A stretch of DNA of 64,000 nt, taken from contig CANXME010002049.1 of NCBI GenBank assembly GCA_948144175.1, forward strand, positions 1 to 64,000. The letters are read 5' to 3'. Below the pieces are notes generated by a model. It was not told the origin of the DNA. It saw nothing but the letters and a program-made list of their open reading frames with translations, and did not search any database. Positions within the stretch are counted from its first letter, which is position 1, and each line of letters begins with the position of its first letter. The stretch comes from Closterium sp. NIES-65 (taxonomy: Eukaryota; Streptophyta; Zygnematophyceae; Desmidiales; Closteriaceae). This document shows, piece after piece, positions 1 to 8,517 of this stretch. Made by a program: the position numbers and the translations under genes.

Positions 1-719
1 GGGCAAAGAAAAAGGTCGGTCGTACGGGTGCGTACGCGTTGGTGCATGTACGGTTATGTACATATGCGTCGCGTACGAGTGGTGTACGGTAGGTAGACGC
101 ACTACGTGCATGAAGGCAATACGTACGGATGCATACGTATGTCTACGCGCGTCTAGATTAAATAGGTAGGTACCAGACATGCGAGTATTCATGCATATAC
201 GCATGCGATGCCGCACGTTCCTTAATATTCAGCTCATTATTCCAGAGCTAATTTGTCATTGATTTGTTGACCTACATGCATAAGCTCCAGATTACACAAA
301 CATATTGTCAACTTACATGTGTAGCTTGTAAATCAGCAAATCTGTTCTGTTACTGACATGTGGAAAGCTGTAGTTTTGCAAGATACTGTTTTGCTGTTCT
401 CGTTTTGGGCACAGCTGACGAGCGAAACCTATTCGCGCTGCGAATTTGTCACTGTAAATCTGGCACATTCACTTTGGGTCGCGCTCGCTGTATCGGAGTG
501 TCGGACTGCATATACGCAGGCACCCAAACCGATCTTTCCCGACTTTGTCACTGCGCTGCCGACGTAGCACTGTGCAGAACGCTACTTCAGTACATCCACT
601 TTGCACCACGAACCCACGTTCGTGTCAGGGGGACCAAGCAGCCAGAAAGTGCACGAAACGTGATGTGAGTGGGCTGGGCTCACAATCGCTCACCTAACTC
701 CCACTCCCGTTTTTCAGAC
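1..719. other. Unit leader, no gene seen
   Basis: The first 160 bases are rich in degenerate CGTACG/GTACG and GCATAC motifs, a decayed short-period repeat. The rest is ordinary mixed sequence with no convincing long frame. A GTGAGT donor-like site near 664 and a TTTTTCAG acceptor at 712-719 suggest it could be the 5' leader of the plus-strand exon blocks that follow. The same leader lies at 17621-18338, 36624-37341 and 42163-42878. Confidence 0.5.
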
Positions 720-810
720 CTCGATCTTATCATCCGCCACTCTATCTCAACTCAACATCCGAGCCTCTCTTCTGATCGCCCTCCGCCATGGGGCATGGCA
801 TCACCATTTC
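720..810 (+). other. Exon-like block 1, begins after TTTTTCAG and ends at GTAAGC
   Basis: A 91-bp block between a polypyrimidine/CAG acceptor (712-719) and a GTAAGC donor (811). It holds a start codon in good context (GCCATGGGG at 788) followed by MGHGITI. Block 2 (891-977) is a clear duplicate. No protein family is recognised. It could be an alternative first exon or an untranslated exon. Corresponding copies begin at 18339, about 37342 and about 42880. Confidence 0.4.
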
Positions 811-890
811 GTAAGCCTGCTTTCTTAGTCGCAGTCACGCTATCGTAGTTTCGTTTTTCGTGATTTCGTTTGCTATTTTTTTTTTTCCAG

Positions 891-977
891 ATCTCGTTTC
901 AATCTCAGCCATTCTACTCAAGAGCGCAGCCTCTCTTTTGGATCGCCATCCGCCATGGGCCATGGCATTAGTATTTC
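891..977 (+). other. Exon-like block 2, duplicate of block 1
   Basis: An 87-bp block after a T-tract and CCAG (to 890). It contains GCCATGGGCCATGGCATTA, so the same MGHGI start, and ends at TTTC|GTAAGC (978). It lies 171 bp downstream of block 1 and reads as a tandem exon duplication. In units 2, 3 and 4 the donor is TTTCTTAAGC, so GT has become CT and the splice site is lost. Function unknown. Confidence 0.4.
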
Positions 978-1106
978 GTAAGCGCCGCTTTCTTACTCAC
1001 GTCTATCTCAGTCTTGTTTCCAGTAATTTCGTTTTCTTCGTAGATTCCCTCTTCTTAGCTCCGTTTGTTCCGATTTCTGCTTGTCCGTGTTCGTGCTGAC
1101 GTGTGC

Positions 1107-1226
1107 ATGGTCATGGCAGGCACGCTGCAGCCAGCACAAGCTCGTCATCTGCCGTTCCAGGAGCCAGCAGCAATGCGGCATTCCACATCCAAAAATCTGC
1201 CACCAAACATGGCGATTTCCGTTTAG
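1107..1226 (+). CDS. Short hypothetical ORF (39 aa), possible coding exon
   Basis: Reads MVMAGTLQPAQARHLPF... to TAG at 1224-1226. In units 2-4 the A-run near 1192 is one base shorter, which shifts the frame and lengthens the ORF (18689-18958, 37692-37961 and 43229-43498, each 89 aa). Such frame instability argues against a conserved protein. It follows acceptor-like TTCGTAG. I do not recognise it. Confidence 0.2.
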   Translation: MVMAGTLQPAQARHLPFQEPAAMRHSTSKNLPPNMAISV

Positions 1227-1445
1227 CTCCGCTTCAGGGCGCCGATGCCACGCCGCTGTCATGCCAATTGCCATGCCGCTGACACGCCAACGACAACGAC
1301 GGCGCTGCTCATGGCGCTTCTGGGGAACGTTGAGACATCCAGGCCACCCTCTCCCCTCCCCTTTCTGCCAAGGTACCAGTGCAGCGCTTGCCCATTTGAG
1401 CATGTCTCACCCACCCCCTCCCCTCTTTCCCCACTTCCCCCCTTC

Positions 1446-1586
1446 TGCCAGGTGCCTTCCCATGCCCTGCATGGTGCCTTCTCATGCCCTGCCCGGTAAA
1501 TTCTCATGCCCTGCATGGTGCCTTGGCATGCCCTGCCAGGTGCATTCGCATTCCCTGCATGGTGCCTTCTCATTTTCCTGCCAGGT
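1446..1586 (+). repeat. 22-bp minisatellite (CATGCCCTGC...GGTGCCTTCT type)
   Basis: About six tandem 22-bp units starting CATGCCCTGC. The variable middle gives CCAG|GTGCAT, CCCG|GTAAAT or CATG|GTGCCT, so each unit carries a 5' splice-site-like G|GT. The block ends in CCAG|GTACGG. Diverged copies lie at 3665-3800, 19063-19210, 22034-22170, 38078-38210, 43603-43750 and 48397-48530. Confidence 0.75.
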
Positions 1587-1692
1587 ACGGGGGTAAGGGG
1601 GTTTAGGGTGCTCCCCCCGCTCACTTGCCCTGCTCCCCCCCCGCTCACTTGCTCTGCTCCCCCACCCCAACTCCTCCCCTCCCCTTGCGCAG

Positions 1693-1881
1693 GTGCCAGT
1701 TTCTCCTGTCGCCAAGATGAAGATACTTTGCACAGGGAAGCAGATGCGTTGCCAGCTGCTTGTGTGGCCGTCCCTGTTCATCCATGCGCGGGACATGAGA
1801 GAGAACAAGGGAGAGAAACAGAAGCAGGAGGAGGGAGCGCAGCGCCATGCCATGCCGCATGGCCCACCAAACCAGCCCCAG
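1693..1881 (+). CDS. Candidate coding exon, 63 codons, frame-intact copy
   Basis: Starts right after a polypyrimidine tract and TTGCGCAG (to 1692) and ends at CCCCAG|GTGCG (donor 1882). It is 189 bp, phase 0 at both ends, and open throughout: VPVSPVAKMKIL, then a hydrophobic stretch with CQLLVWPSLFIHARDM, then a Lys/Glu/Gln-rich stretch. Copies at 19313-19500, 22276-22463, 43853-44040 and 48636-48823 are 188 bp because GGAAGCAG is GGAGCAG, which breaks the frame. The copy at 3904-4092 carries compensating indels. Family not recognised. It precedes the 40-bp array, which fills its downstream intron. Confidence 0.4.
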
Positions 1882-1890
1882 GTGCGTTGT

Positions 1891-3026
1891 GAGTCATTTG
1901 ACCAATCCCCTCCTCTGTCCCCTTTGTTTTGAGTCATTTGACCAATCCCCTCCTCTCTCCTCTTTGTTTTGAGTCATTTGACCAATCCCCTCCTCTCTCT
2001 CCCCTCTGTTTTGAGTCATTTGACCAATCCCCTCCTCTCTCCTCTTTGTTTTGAGTCATTTGACCAATCCCCTCCTCTCTTCCCCCCTGTTTTGGAGTCA
2101 TTTGACCAATCCCCTACTCTCTCCCTCTGTTTTGAGTCATTTGACCAATCCCCTCCTCTCCCCTCTTTGTTTTGAGTCATTTGACCAATCCCCTCCTCTC
2201 TTCCCCCTGTTTTGAGTCATTTGACCAATCCCCTACTCTCTTCCCTCTGTTTTGAGTCATTTGACCAATCCCCTCATCTCTCCTATTCGTTTTGAGTCAT
2301 TTAACCAATTCCCTCCTCTCTCCTCTTTGTTTCGAGTCATTTCACCAATTCCCTCCTCTCTCTCCTCTTTGTTTTGAGTCATTTGACCAATCCCCTCCTC
2401 TCTCCCCTCAGTTTTGAGTCATTTCACCAATCCCCTCCTCTCTCCTCTCTGTTTTGAGTCATTTGACCAATCCCCTCCTCTCTCCTATTTGTTTTGAGTC
2501 ATTTGTCCAATCCCCTCCTCTCTCCTATTTGTTTTGAGTCATTTGACCAATCCCCTCCTCTCTCTCTGTTTTGAGTCATTTCACCTATCCCCTCCTCTCT
2601 CCTCTTTGTTTCGACTCATTTGACCAATCCCCTCCTCTCTCCCCTCAGTTTTGAGTCTTTTCACCAATCCCCTCCTCTCTCCTCTTTGTTTTGAGTCATT
2701 TGACCAATCCCCTCGTCTCTCCCCTCTGTTTTGAATCATTTGACCAATCCCCTCCTATCTCCCCTCTGTTCTGAGTCATTTGACCAATCCCCTCTTCTCT
2801 CCCCTCTGTTTTGAGCCATTTGACCAATCCCCTCCTCTCTCTCTGTTTTGAGTCATTTCACCTATCCCCTCCTCTCTCCTCTTTGTTTCGACTCATTTGA
2901 CCAATCCCCTCCTCTCTCCCCTCAGTTTTGAGTCTTTTCACCAATCCCCTCCTCTCTCCTCTTTGTTTTGAGTCATTTGACCAATCCCCTCCTCTCTCCC
3001 CTCTGTTTCGAGTCATTTGACCAATG
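1891..3026 (+). repeat. 40-bp minisatellite, about 28 copies
   Basis: Tandem units with core TTTTGAGTCATTTGACCAAT followed by a C/T tract (CCCCTCCTCTCTCCTCT). It begins 10 bp after the splice donor of exon 1693-1881 and ends just before a CCCT tract and an acceptor, so it appears to fill one plus-strand intron. Units vary in the pyrimidine tail and occasionally in the core (TTTCACC for TTTGACC). The array has grown to about 47 units in unit 2 and about 92 in unit 4. Confidence 0.95.
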
Positions 3027-3086
3027 CCTCATCTCCCCTCCCCTCCCCTCTCCTCCCTCCCTCCCTCCCTCCCTCCCTCCCTCCCC
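3027..3086 (+). repeat. CCCT simple repeat / polypyrimidine tract
   Basis: CCCT-type simple repeat just upstream of CCGTGTTTCAG, acting as an exaggerated polypyrimidine tract. Also at 21400-21458 and about 47735-47787. Confidence 0.85.
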
Positions 3087-3095
3087 GTGTTTCAG

Positions 3096-3159
3096 CAGCT
3101 GCCAGCGGGGCGTGACAGTGCAGCACGGGGTGGGGCAAGCTGACGCGCACGCCCACGTG
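3096..3159 (+). CDS. Candidate coding exon (64 bp) between TTTCAG and GTAAGAG
   Basis: Flanked by acceptor CCGTGTTTCAG and donor CACGTG|GTAAGAG. One frame reads SCQRGVTVQHGVGQADAHAH. The frame in phase with exon 1693-1881 ends in TGA after 15 codons. The unit 4 copy (47793-47866) differs at a few sites, two of them synonymous in the SCQRG frame. The unit 2 copy starts at 21469. No family recognised, and the coding assignment is weak. Confidence 0.25.
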
Positions 3160-3903
3160 GTAAGAGTGAACCAGAACGATGCATGGATGTATGAACACAA
3201 AAGCAAAACAATGTACTAGGGCACATAAAAATCATGTGCCTTCTCATTCCCTCAAGGTGCCTTGCCGTTCCCTGCATGATGCCTTCTCATTCCTTGCATG
3301 ATGCCATTTTCCTCCCCTTTTCCAGCAGGTGCCAGTGCAAGGCATAATGTTTTGAGGTGTCACACTCAACACCTCCCCTCTGTCCTCCCGTTTCCAGCAG
3401 GTGCCAGTGTAGCGCATGTTGATTGAAGAGGTCTCACTCACCCCGTCCCCTCTTTCCATCCCAATATTTCCTGTTTGTTTGTTTGTTTGTCTGTTTCAGT
3501 TTGTTTTGCTTGCTTGTTTGTTGTTCCTGTGTGCATTCTTTGCTCAAGGGGAGACGTCCAAGCCACCCTCTCCCCTCCCCTTTCTGCCAGCTGCCAGTGC
3601 AGCGCCTGCCCATTTGAGCTTGTCTCACCCACCCCCTCCCCTCTTTTCCCACTTTACCCCTTCTGCCAGGTGCCTTCTCATGCCCTGCAAGGTGCCTTCG
3701 CATGTTGCACGGTGCCTTCACATGCCCTGCATGGTGCCTGTTCATGCCCTGGCTGGTGGGTTGCATTCCCTGCATGGTGACTTTCATTTCCTGCCAGGTA
3801 AGGGGGTAAGGGGGTTTAGGGTGCTCCCCCCGCTCACTTGCCCTGCTCCCCCCGCTCACTTGCTCTGCTCCCCCACCCCAACTCCTCCCCTCCCCTTGCG
3901 CAG

Positions 3904-4092
3904 GTGCCAGTTTCTCCTGTCGCCAAGATGAAGATACTTTGCACAGGGAGCAGATGCGTTGCCAGCTGCTTGTGCGGCCGTCCCTCATCATCCATGCGCG
4001 GGACATGAGAGAGAACAAGGGATGAGAAACAGAAGCAGGAGGAGGGAGCGCAGCGCCATGCCATGCTGCATGGCCCACCAAACCGGCCCCAG
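3904..4092 (+). pseudogene. Second copy of exon 1693-1881 in unit 1, compensated frame
   Basis: Same acceptor and donor as the first copy. It lost one base at GGAGCAG and gained one at GGGATGAGAAAC, so the middle is out of frame. The donor CCCCAG|GTGCG is kept. More decayed relatives with the CTCCTGTCGCCAAGA core follow at about 4277 and 4573, giving a graded series of copies. Confidence 0.5.
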
Positions 4093-4333
4093 GTGCGTTG
4101 TGAGTCGCCCCAGAGCATGCACTGCACACCTTGCCATATCCCTCACACCTGCCATCCCACCATGCCCTCACACCTCCTGCCATCCCCTCACTTGCCCTGC
4201 TCCCCCCGCTCACTTGCTCCGCTTCCCCTCTCCCCCACCCCCAACTCCCCCCCTCCCCTTGCGCAGGTGCCAGCTTCCCTCCTGTCGCCAAGACGAAGAC
4301 ACTTGGCTTGCAATGTGTAGAGTGGTAGGGATT

Positions 4334-4900
4334 GATGAATCTGATTACGTTAGGAACATAAATGTATGAGCCTGTTATTATATGTGCAGGGGGATGGGGG
4401 GAGTGCAGGTTTGGTTTGGGCCAGGTTTGGGATATGAAAGAGTGGCAGAAACGGAAACAGGGAGTAGATGTGTTGCCACCTGCTTGTGTTCAGCCATGCG
4501 CAGGGCAAGACATGAGGGAGAAGAAGAGAGAGAAACAGACGCACAAGGAGGGAGCGCATGTTCCATTTTCTCCTGTCGACAACACGAGGCTATTTGCTAC
4601 GACGCGTAGAGTGATAGATGACTTATAGATTTGATGACCTAGCGAATATGAATGTATGTGCTTGTTATTATATACGCAGGCGGGCAGAGAAAGGGGGGAG
4701 GGGTGAGGGAAAAGGGAGGGGAGTGGGGAGCAGAAGCAGAACAGAAGAGGGAGTGGTGGATGAGCTCTTGGCTCTCTGTGCTGTGCGCCCATCCCTGGTT
4801 GGCCATGCCATGCCATGCCCGGGAGGGATATGATAGATAGTAGGAAGCACAAAGTAGAAGCAGAAGCAGGAATGTGATATGACAGGGAGCAGATATGCAT
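4334..4900 (+). repeat. Diverged about 290-bp tandem module
   Basis: AATGTATGAGCCTGTTATTA at 4361 and AATGTATGTGCTTGTTATTA at 4651 start two copies 290 bp apart. Each runs through TATATxxGCAGG (acceptor-like) into a purine-rich block related to exon 1693-1881 (ATGAGxGAGAAxAAG...GAAACAGA). Equivalent pairs are at 22704-23270 and 49064-49630. The copies are clearly older than the macrosatellite duplication. Confidence 0.6.
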
Positions 4901-4934
4901 GGGCCATGCCCAGGGATTTCCAGGGCGGTTCGAG

Positions 4935-5040
4935 GGGGGCTGTGAGGGGCTGTGAGGAGAATTGGGGGGTAGGGGGGCCTTAGGGGGGCCTTGGGGGGGC
5001 TGTGGGGGGGTTTTTTCAGGATTTTAGGGGGGTTTTCTTC
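4935..5040 (+). other. G-tract cluster with G-quadruplex potential
   Basis: Many runs of four to seven G separated by short GCTGT/CCTT/ATT spacers on the plus strand (for example 4943-4948, 4974-4979, 4985-4990, 4995-5001, 5006-5012). Repeated at 23305-23410 and 49675-49765. No frame of interest. It separates the plus-strand exon-like blocks from the minus-strand part. Confidence 0.6.
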
Positions 5041-5610
5041 CCCTCTCTTGTACCCCATTTCTGCTTATTAACCAATCACAAGCAAGCTTTCTGCCATCAC
5101 CTTTCCGATTACGCTCATGTTGTCGCCTTGCCGCCTGAGGAGGGGGAGGGGAGTAAGGGGGGAAGGGAGAGGAGAGCAGAAGGGAGAGCAAGGGGGGATG
5201 AGAGAGACGATATGCGCTGCTTGTTTTGATTTGCACACAGAAGGAGAGTGTGAGAAGGAGAGTGAGAGAAGGAGGGTGTGAGAAGGAGAGTGTGAGAAGG
5301 AGTGCCATACAGTGAAGTACTCGGGTATCTTGGGCACTGCAAAGCAGAAGCGTTGCAAGGAATGTGATCAAGATGATCCAGGTGGTCCGGGGCCCTCCTC
5401 CTGAAATACGTATGTCAAGATGTTGACCAGAGTGGGAGCCAGGGCAGTGTATGTAAGGGGTGGTGTATGTAGGGGTGGGCAGGGCAGGTGCAAACGTAGG
5501 GGATAATGAGTGACAGAAACTGAAGGGAGAGTGAGAATTGAATCAAAGAGGGGGAGAAAGAAGAAAACTGGCACAAGTTCACTACAGGTAGGCAGGATAA
5601 GTGACCAGCA

Positions 5611-5801
5611 CAGGGGGGTGAAGTGACAAGGGCAGGGGGGTGAAGTGACAAGGGCAGGGGGGTGAAGTGACAAGGGCAGGGGGGTGAAGTGACAAGGGCA
5701 GGGGGGTGAAGTGACAAGGGCAGGGGGGTGAAGTGACAAGGGCAGGGGGGTGAAGTGACAAGGGCAGGGGGGTGAAGTGACAAGGGCAGGGGGGTGAAGT
5801 G
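5611..5801. repeat. 22-bp minisatellite (CAGGGGGGTGAAGTGACAAG), about 9 copies
   Basis: Near-perfect tandem 22-bp units. Three units equal 66 bp, which gives the spurious 22-residue protein period. Each unit has a six-G run. Unit 2 has an interrupted version at 23981-24210 and unit 4 has three copies at 50121-50180. Confidence 0.95.
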
Positions 5802-5818
5802 ATGAGACGTGCTTTCCT

Positions 5819-6106
5819 CACACCCACTGCCCCACACCCACTGCCCCACACCCACTGCCCCACACCCACTGCCCCACACCCACTGCCCCACACCCACTGC
5901 CTCACTCCCACTGCCCCACACCCACTGCCCCACACCCACTGCCCCACACCCACTGCCTCACACCCACTGCCCCACACCACTGCCCCACACCCACTGCCCC
6001 ACACCCACTGCCCCACACCCACTGCCCCACACCCACTGCCCCACACCCACTGCCCCACACCCACTGCCCCACACCCACTGCCCCACACCCACTACCCCAC
6101 ACCCAC
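5819..6106 (-). repeat. 14-bp minisatellite, about 20 copies, starting at a splice donor
   Basis: Tandem CACACCCACTGCCC units; on the minus strand GTGGGTGTGGGGCA. The high-coordinate end abuts the 3' end of TAN1-like exon C, whose donor reads CTCG|GTGGGTG. The array therefore looks like an expansion of the first bases of that intron. Same array in unit 2 at 24227-24515; absent from units 3 and 4. Confidence 0.95.
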
Positions 6107-6522
6107 CGAGTGGCTGACTGCTGGGTGGCCTTGGCATGCCGCAGCACCGCCTCTGCCAACTCACACGGCGACACCCTTCCCTGCTCTCCCCCTGCCTCCC
6201 CTTTCTCCCCCTCCCCTCCCTGTCCCTCCTTCTCCGGTTCCTTCTCTCCTCCTCCTGTAACCTCTTCCTCCTGCTCTTTCTCCTGCTCCTTTTCCCCGGC
6301 CTTATCCCCCTCCTTCCCCTCCTTGTCTCCTTCACCCTTCTCCTCCTCCTTTTCCCCTTCCTCCGTCTTCCCCACCTCCTCCTTCTCACCCTCCTCCTCC
6401 TTCTCCTCTCCCTCCTCCAACTGCTTTCCTCCCTTCTCTCCCTTCCCCCCCTTCCTGGCATCCTCTCTAATCCTCACGAACAGCAGTGCCTTGCACCCAG
6501 ACTCCACACTCACGAACCGAGG
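6107..6522 (-). pseudogene. THUMPD1/TAN1-like exon C (partial gene)
   Basis: Minus-strand exon from acceptor CCTCAG (6523-6525) to donor CTCG|GTGGGTG (6106/6107). It starts PRFVSVESGCKALLFVRI, matching the RRFQSVESGxNNVVFIRT signature of THUMPD1/TAN1, the THUMP-domain partner of the N4-acetylcytidine tRNA/rRNA acetyltransferase. A Glu/Lys/Gly-rich insert of about 100 residues follows, then LAEAVLRHAKATQQSATR, which aligns with the family's helix before the THUMP core. Phase 0 at its start agrees with exon B. The following THUMP exons (LRxLP region) were not found downstream, so this is a gene fragment. Confidence 0.7.
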
Positions 6523-6639
6523 CTGAGGGACGTCAAGGGGCGGGCGAATGGTAGGGGCAAGGGGAGGGAGAAAGACGAGTGGAGGGAGAAAGACGAGCGG
6601 AGGGAGAGGAGACGTGATTGGAAATTGCACTGAGCATTC

Positions 6640-7366
6640 TCACGAACAGCAGCGCCTTGCACCCAGAGTCCACACTCGCGAACCAAGGCTGTGGGATGTC
6701 GAGGGGAGGGCGAACAGCAGGGGCAAGGGGAGGGAGAAAGACGAGCAGAGAAAGGGGAGTGAGAGGGAGAGGGAGGGGTGATGATGGATCCTCAGAAACA
6801 GCGGCGCCTTGCACCTAGACTCCACACTCACAAACCGAGGCTGAGAGGGAAGGGGAGGGACAAGACGAGGGACAAAGGAAAAAAAAAAAACGTTTTTTCT
6901 CAAACAGCAGTGCCTTGCACCCAGACTCCACACTCACAAACCGAGGCTGAGGGATGTCAAGGGGCGGGCGAACAGGAGGGGCGAGGGGAGGGCAAACGGT
7001 AGGGGCAAGGGGAGGGAGAAAGACGATGGGAGAGAGAGGAGGAGCGATAAGGGTTTCCACTTAGCATTCTCGCAAACAGCGGCGCCTTGCAGCCAGCAAG
7101 AGTCCAAACAGCAGCGCCTTGCAGCCAGCGAGACTCCACACCCCGAAGTGAGACCAGGTGAGAGCGTTCAGTCAGGTGACTTTTGAGTCGACTCAAAAGT
7201 CACCAGGTGAGAGCGTTGAGGACAAGGGGAGGGACAAGACGAGGGGCAAGGGGAGGAAGAGGGAGGGAAAAGAGGATTGCGAGAGAGGGAAGTGATGGGT
7301 GTTTGTGCTGGGCATTTATGCGAACAGCAGCGCCTTGCACCCAGACTACACACTCATGAACCGAGG
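6640..7366 (-). repeat. Decayed copies ('echoes') of exon C 5' end in the B-C intron
   Basis: Cores related to the first 45 bp of exon C lie at 6640-6688, 6795-6840, 6901-6946, 7071-7138 (two short partials) and 7318-7366, all minus strand. Several keep CAG|CCTCGG at the start, the VSVESGCKALLF-type reading and a GTGAG after CTGTTC, so each could behave as a 45-bp mini-exon. They are embedded in GGGGCAAGGGGAGGGAGAAAGACGA-like purine-rich repeats. Same set at offset +18409 in unit 2. Confidence 0.7.
7175..7204. repeat. 30-bp perfect palindrome between direct repeats
   Basis: Perfect inverted repeat centred between 7189 and 7190, core TTTTGAGTCGACTCAAAA with GGTGAC/GTCACC ends. It lies between two copies of ACCAGGTGAGAGCGTT (7154-7169 and 7203-7218). 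Identical copy at 25584-25613. Confidence 0.95.
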
Positions 7367-7699
7367 CTGAGGGGCATGCCCAAGGAAGGGAGGGAGAAGA
7401 GAAAGGAGGGAACAAGGAGGCGAGGATGCACAAGGGGAACAAAACAGGGGCACCTGGTAGCCTGAGACGTCTCAAAACAGGGGCACCTGGTAGCCTGAGG
7501 TCACGATTGCAATCGAGCCTGGGGGACACAGGGAGAGGGAGGGATACGAGGGGAGGGAGTGGGAGGGAGATAAGGGGAGGGTGAAGGAACAACAAGGGGA
7601 AAGGAGGGAAAAGGCACCCACCTACCCATCCCACGCACCTGTGAGCCGCTGCAAAACACACACACCTGTTTCCTCAACCCCCTCTCCACACGCACGCAC

Positions 7700-7846
7700 C
7701 TGTTTCTTGAGTGCTGCCACTTCATTCGCCAGCAGCGCATCGATGGACGAACCCCCCTTCGCCTTCCCTGCAGATGCACCTTCCCCAGTCCGTGCCTCCC
7801 CCTCCCCCTCCCCCTGCGCCTTGCCAGCCTCCAGCTTGTCACACCA
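7700..7846 (-). pseudogene. THUMPD1/TAN1-like exon B (partial gene)
   Basis: 147 bp, phase 0 at both ends, from acceptor CACACACAG to donor AAGAAACAG|GTGCGTG. It reads WCDKLEAGKAQ, an acidic Gly/Glu linker, then SSIDALLANEVAALKKQ. This corresponds to the linker and the 'DVEAALKKEV' helix just before the RRFQSVESG motif in THUMPD1, so A-B-C order matches the family. The donor itself is echoed twice within the next 65 bp (GAGGAAACAG|GTGTGTG and CTCACAG|GTGCGTG). An unbroken frame suggests recent origin or residual constraint. Confidence 0.7.
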
Positions 7847-7879
7847 CTGTGTGTGGGGCAAACAGGGATAAAGCAACAT

Positions 7880-8340
7880 CATCTCAGGCAGATAAGCCCT
7901 CCCCAGCCGCCTTCCCCAGTGCTTGCCTCCCCCTCAGCCCGCACCTTCATGGGCACCAGATTGTCGCTCAACGGTGTGTGGGGCAAGCAGTGGAGATGGA
8001 AGGAGTAGGAACAACATCAGCTCAGTTAGAAAAGCCCTCCCCAGCCACCTTCCCCAGTGCTTGCCTCACCCTACCCGTTCCTCTGCGCCTTGCTGCCTCC
8101 AGCTTGTCACACCACTGTGTGTGGGGCGAACAGAGGAGAAAGCAACATCAGCTCAGTCAGATAAGCCCTCCCCAGCCACCTTCCCCAGTGCTTGCCTCCC
8201 CCTCAGCCCGCGCCTTCACGGGCACCAGCTTGCCGCCGCACAACGGCGTGTGGGGCAAGCAGGGGAGATGGAAGGAAGAAAAGCAAAAACAGCTCAGTCA
8301 GATAGGCCCTCCACAACCACTTTCCCCAGTGCTTGCCCAG
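7880..8340 (-). repeat. Decayed copies of exon B start in the A-B intron
   Basis: The CACACACAG/TGGTGTGACAAGCTGG junction of exon B recurs in degenerate form near 7955, 8101 and 8227, with a fifth fragment at about 8290-8340. Spacing alternates (122, 146, 126 bp), a dimeric 268-bp higher-order repeat. Between them lies the conserved filler GGGAAGGTGGCTGGGGAGGG. Confidence 0.65.
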
Positions 8341-8517
8341 TCATCTATCTACCTACCCTCCAGGTTCTATCGTTTGCCTGTGCGCCCCACTCACCTCCTT
8401 GCCACCTCACCTCATCAAGCTGATCCCCTGTGCATGTCACCTCACAAGCTGATCTCCTGATCACCTCTTACCACCCCCCCCACCCGTCCTCTCCCTCACT
8501 GTGTGCTCGTGCCTCAC

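Noticed and set aside
1596-1612. Telomere-like GGGTTTAGGGTG (also near 9130)
   Set aside because: Single motif, not tandem TTTAGGG repeats. It does not mark a telomere or an interstitial telomeric array.
5802-6630. Plus-strand frames such as HPLPHTHCPTPTAP and the Ser/Pro-rich frame through 6110-6530
   Set aside because: Shadows of the 14-bp repeat and of the acidic insert of the minus-strand TAN1-like exon C.
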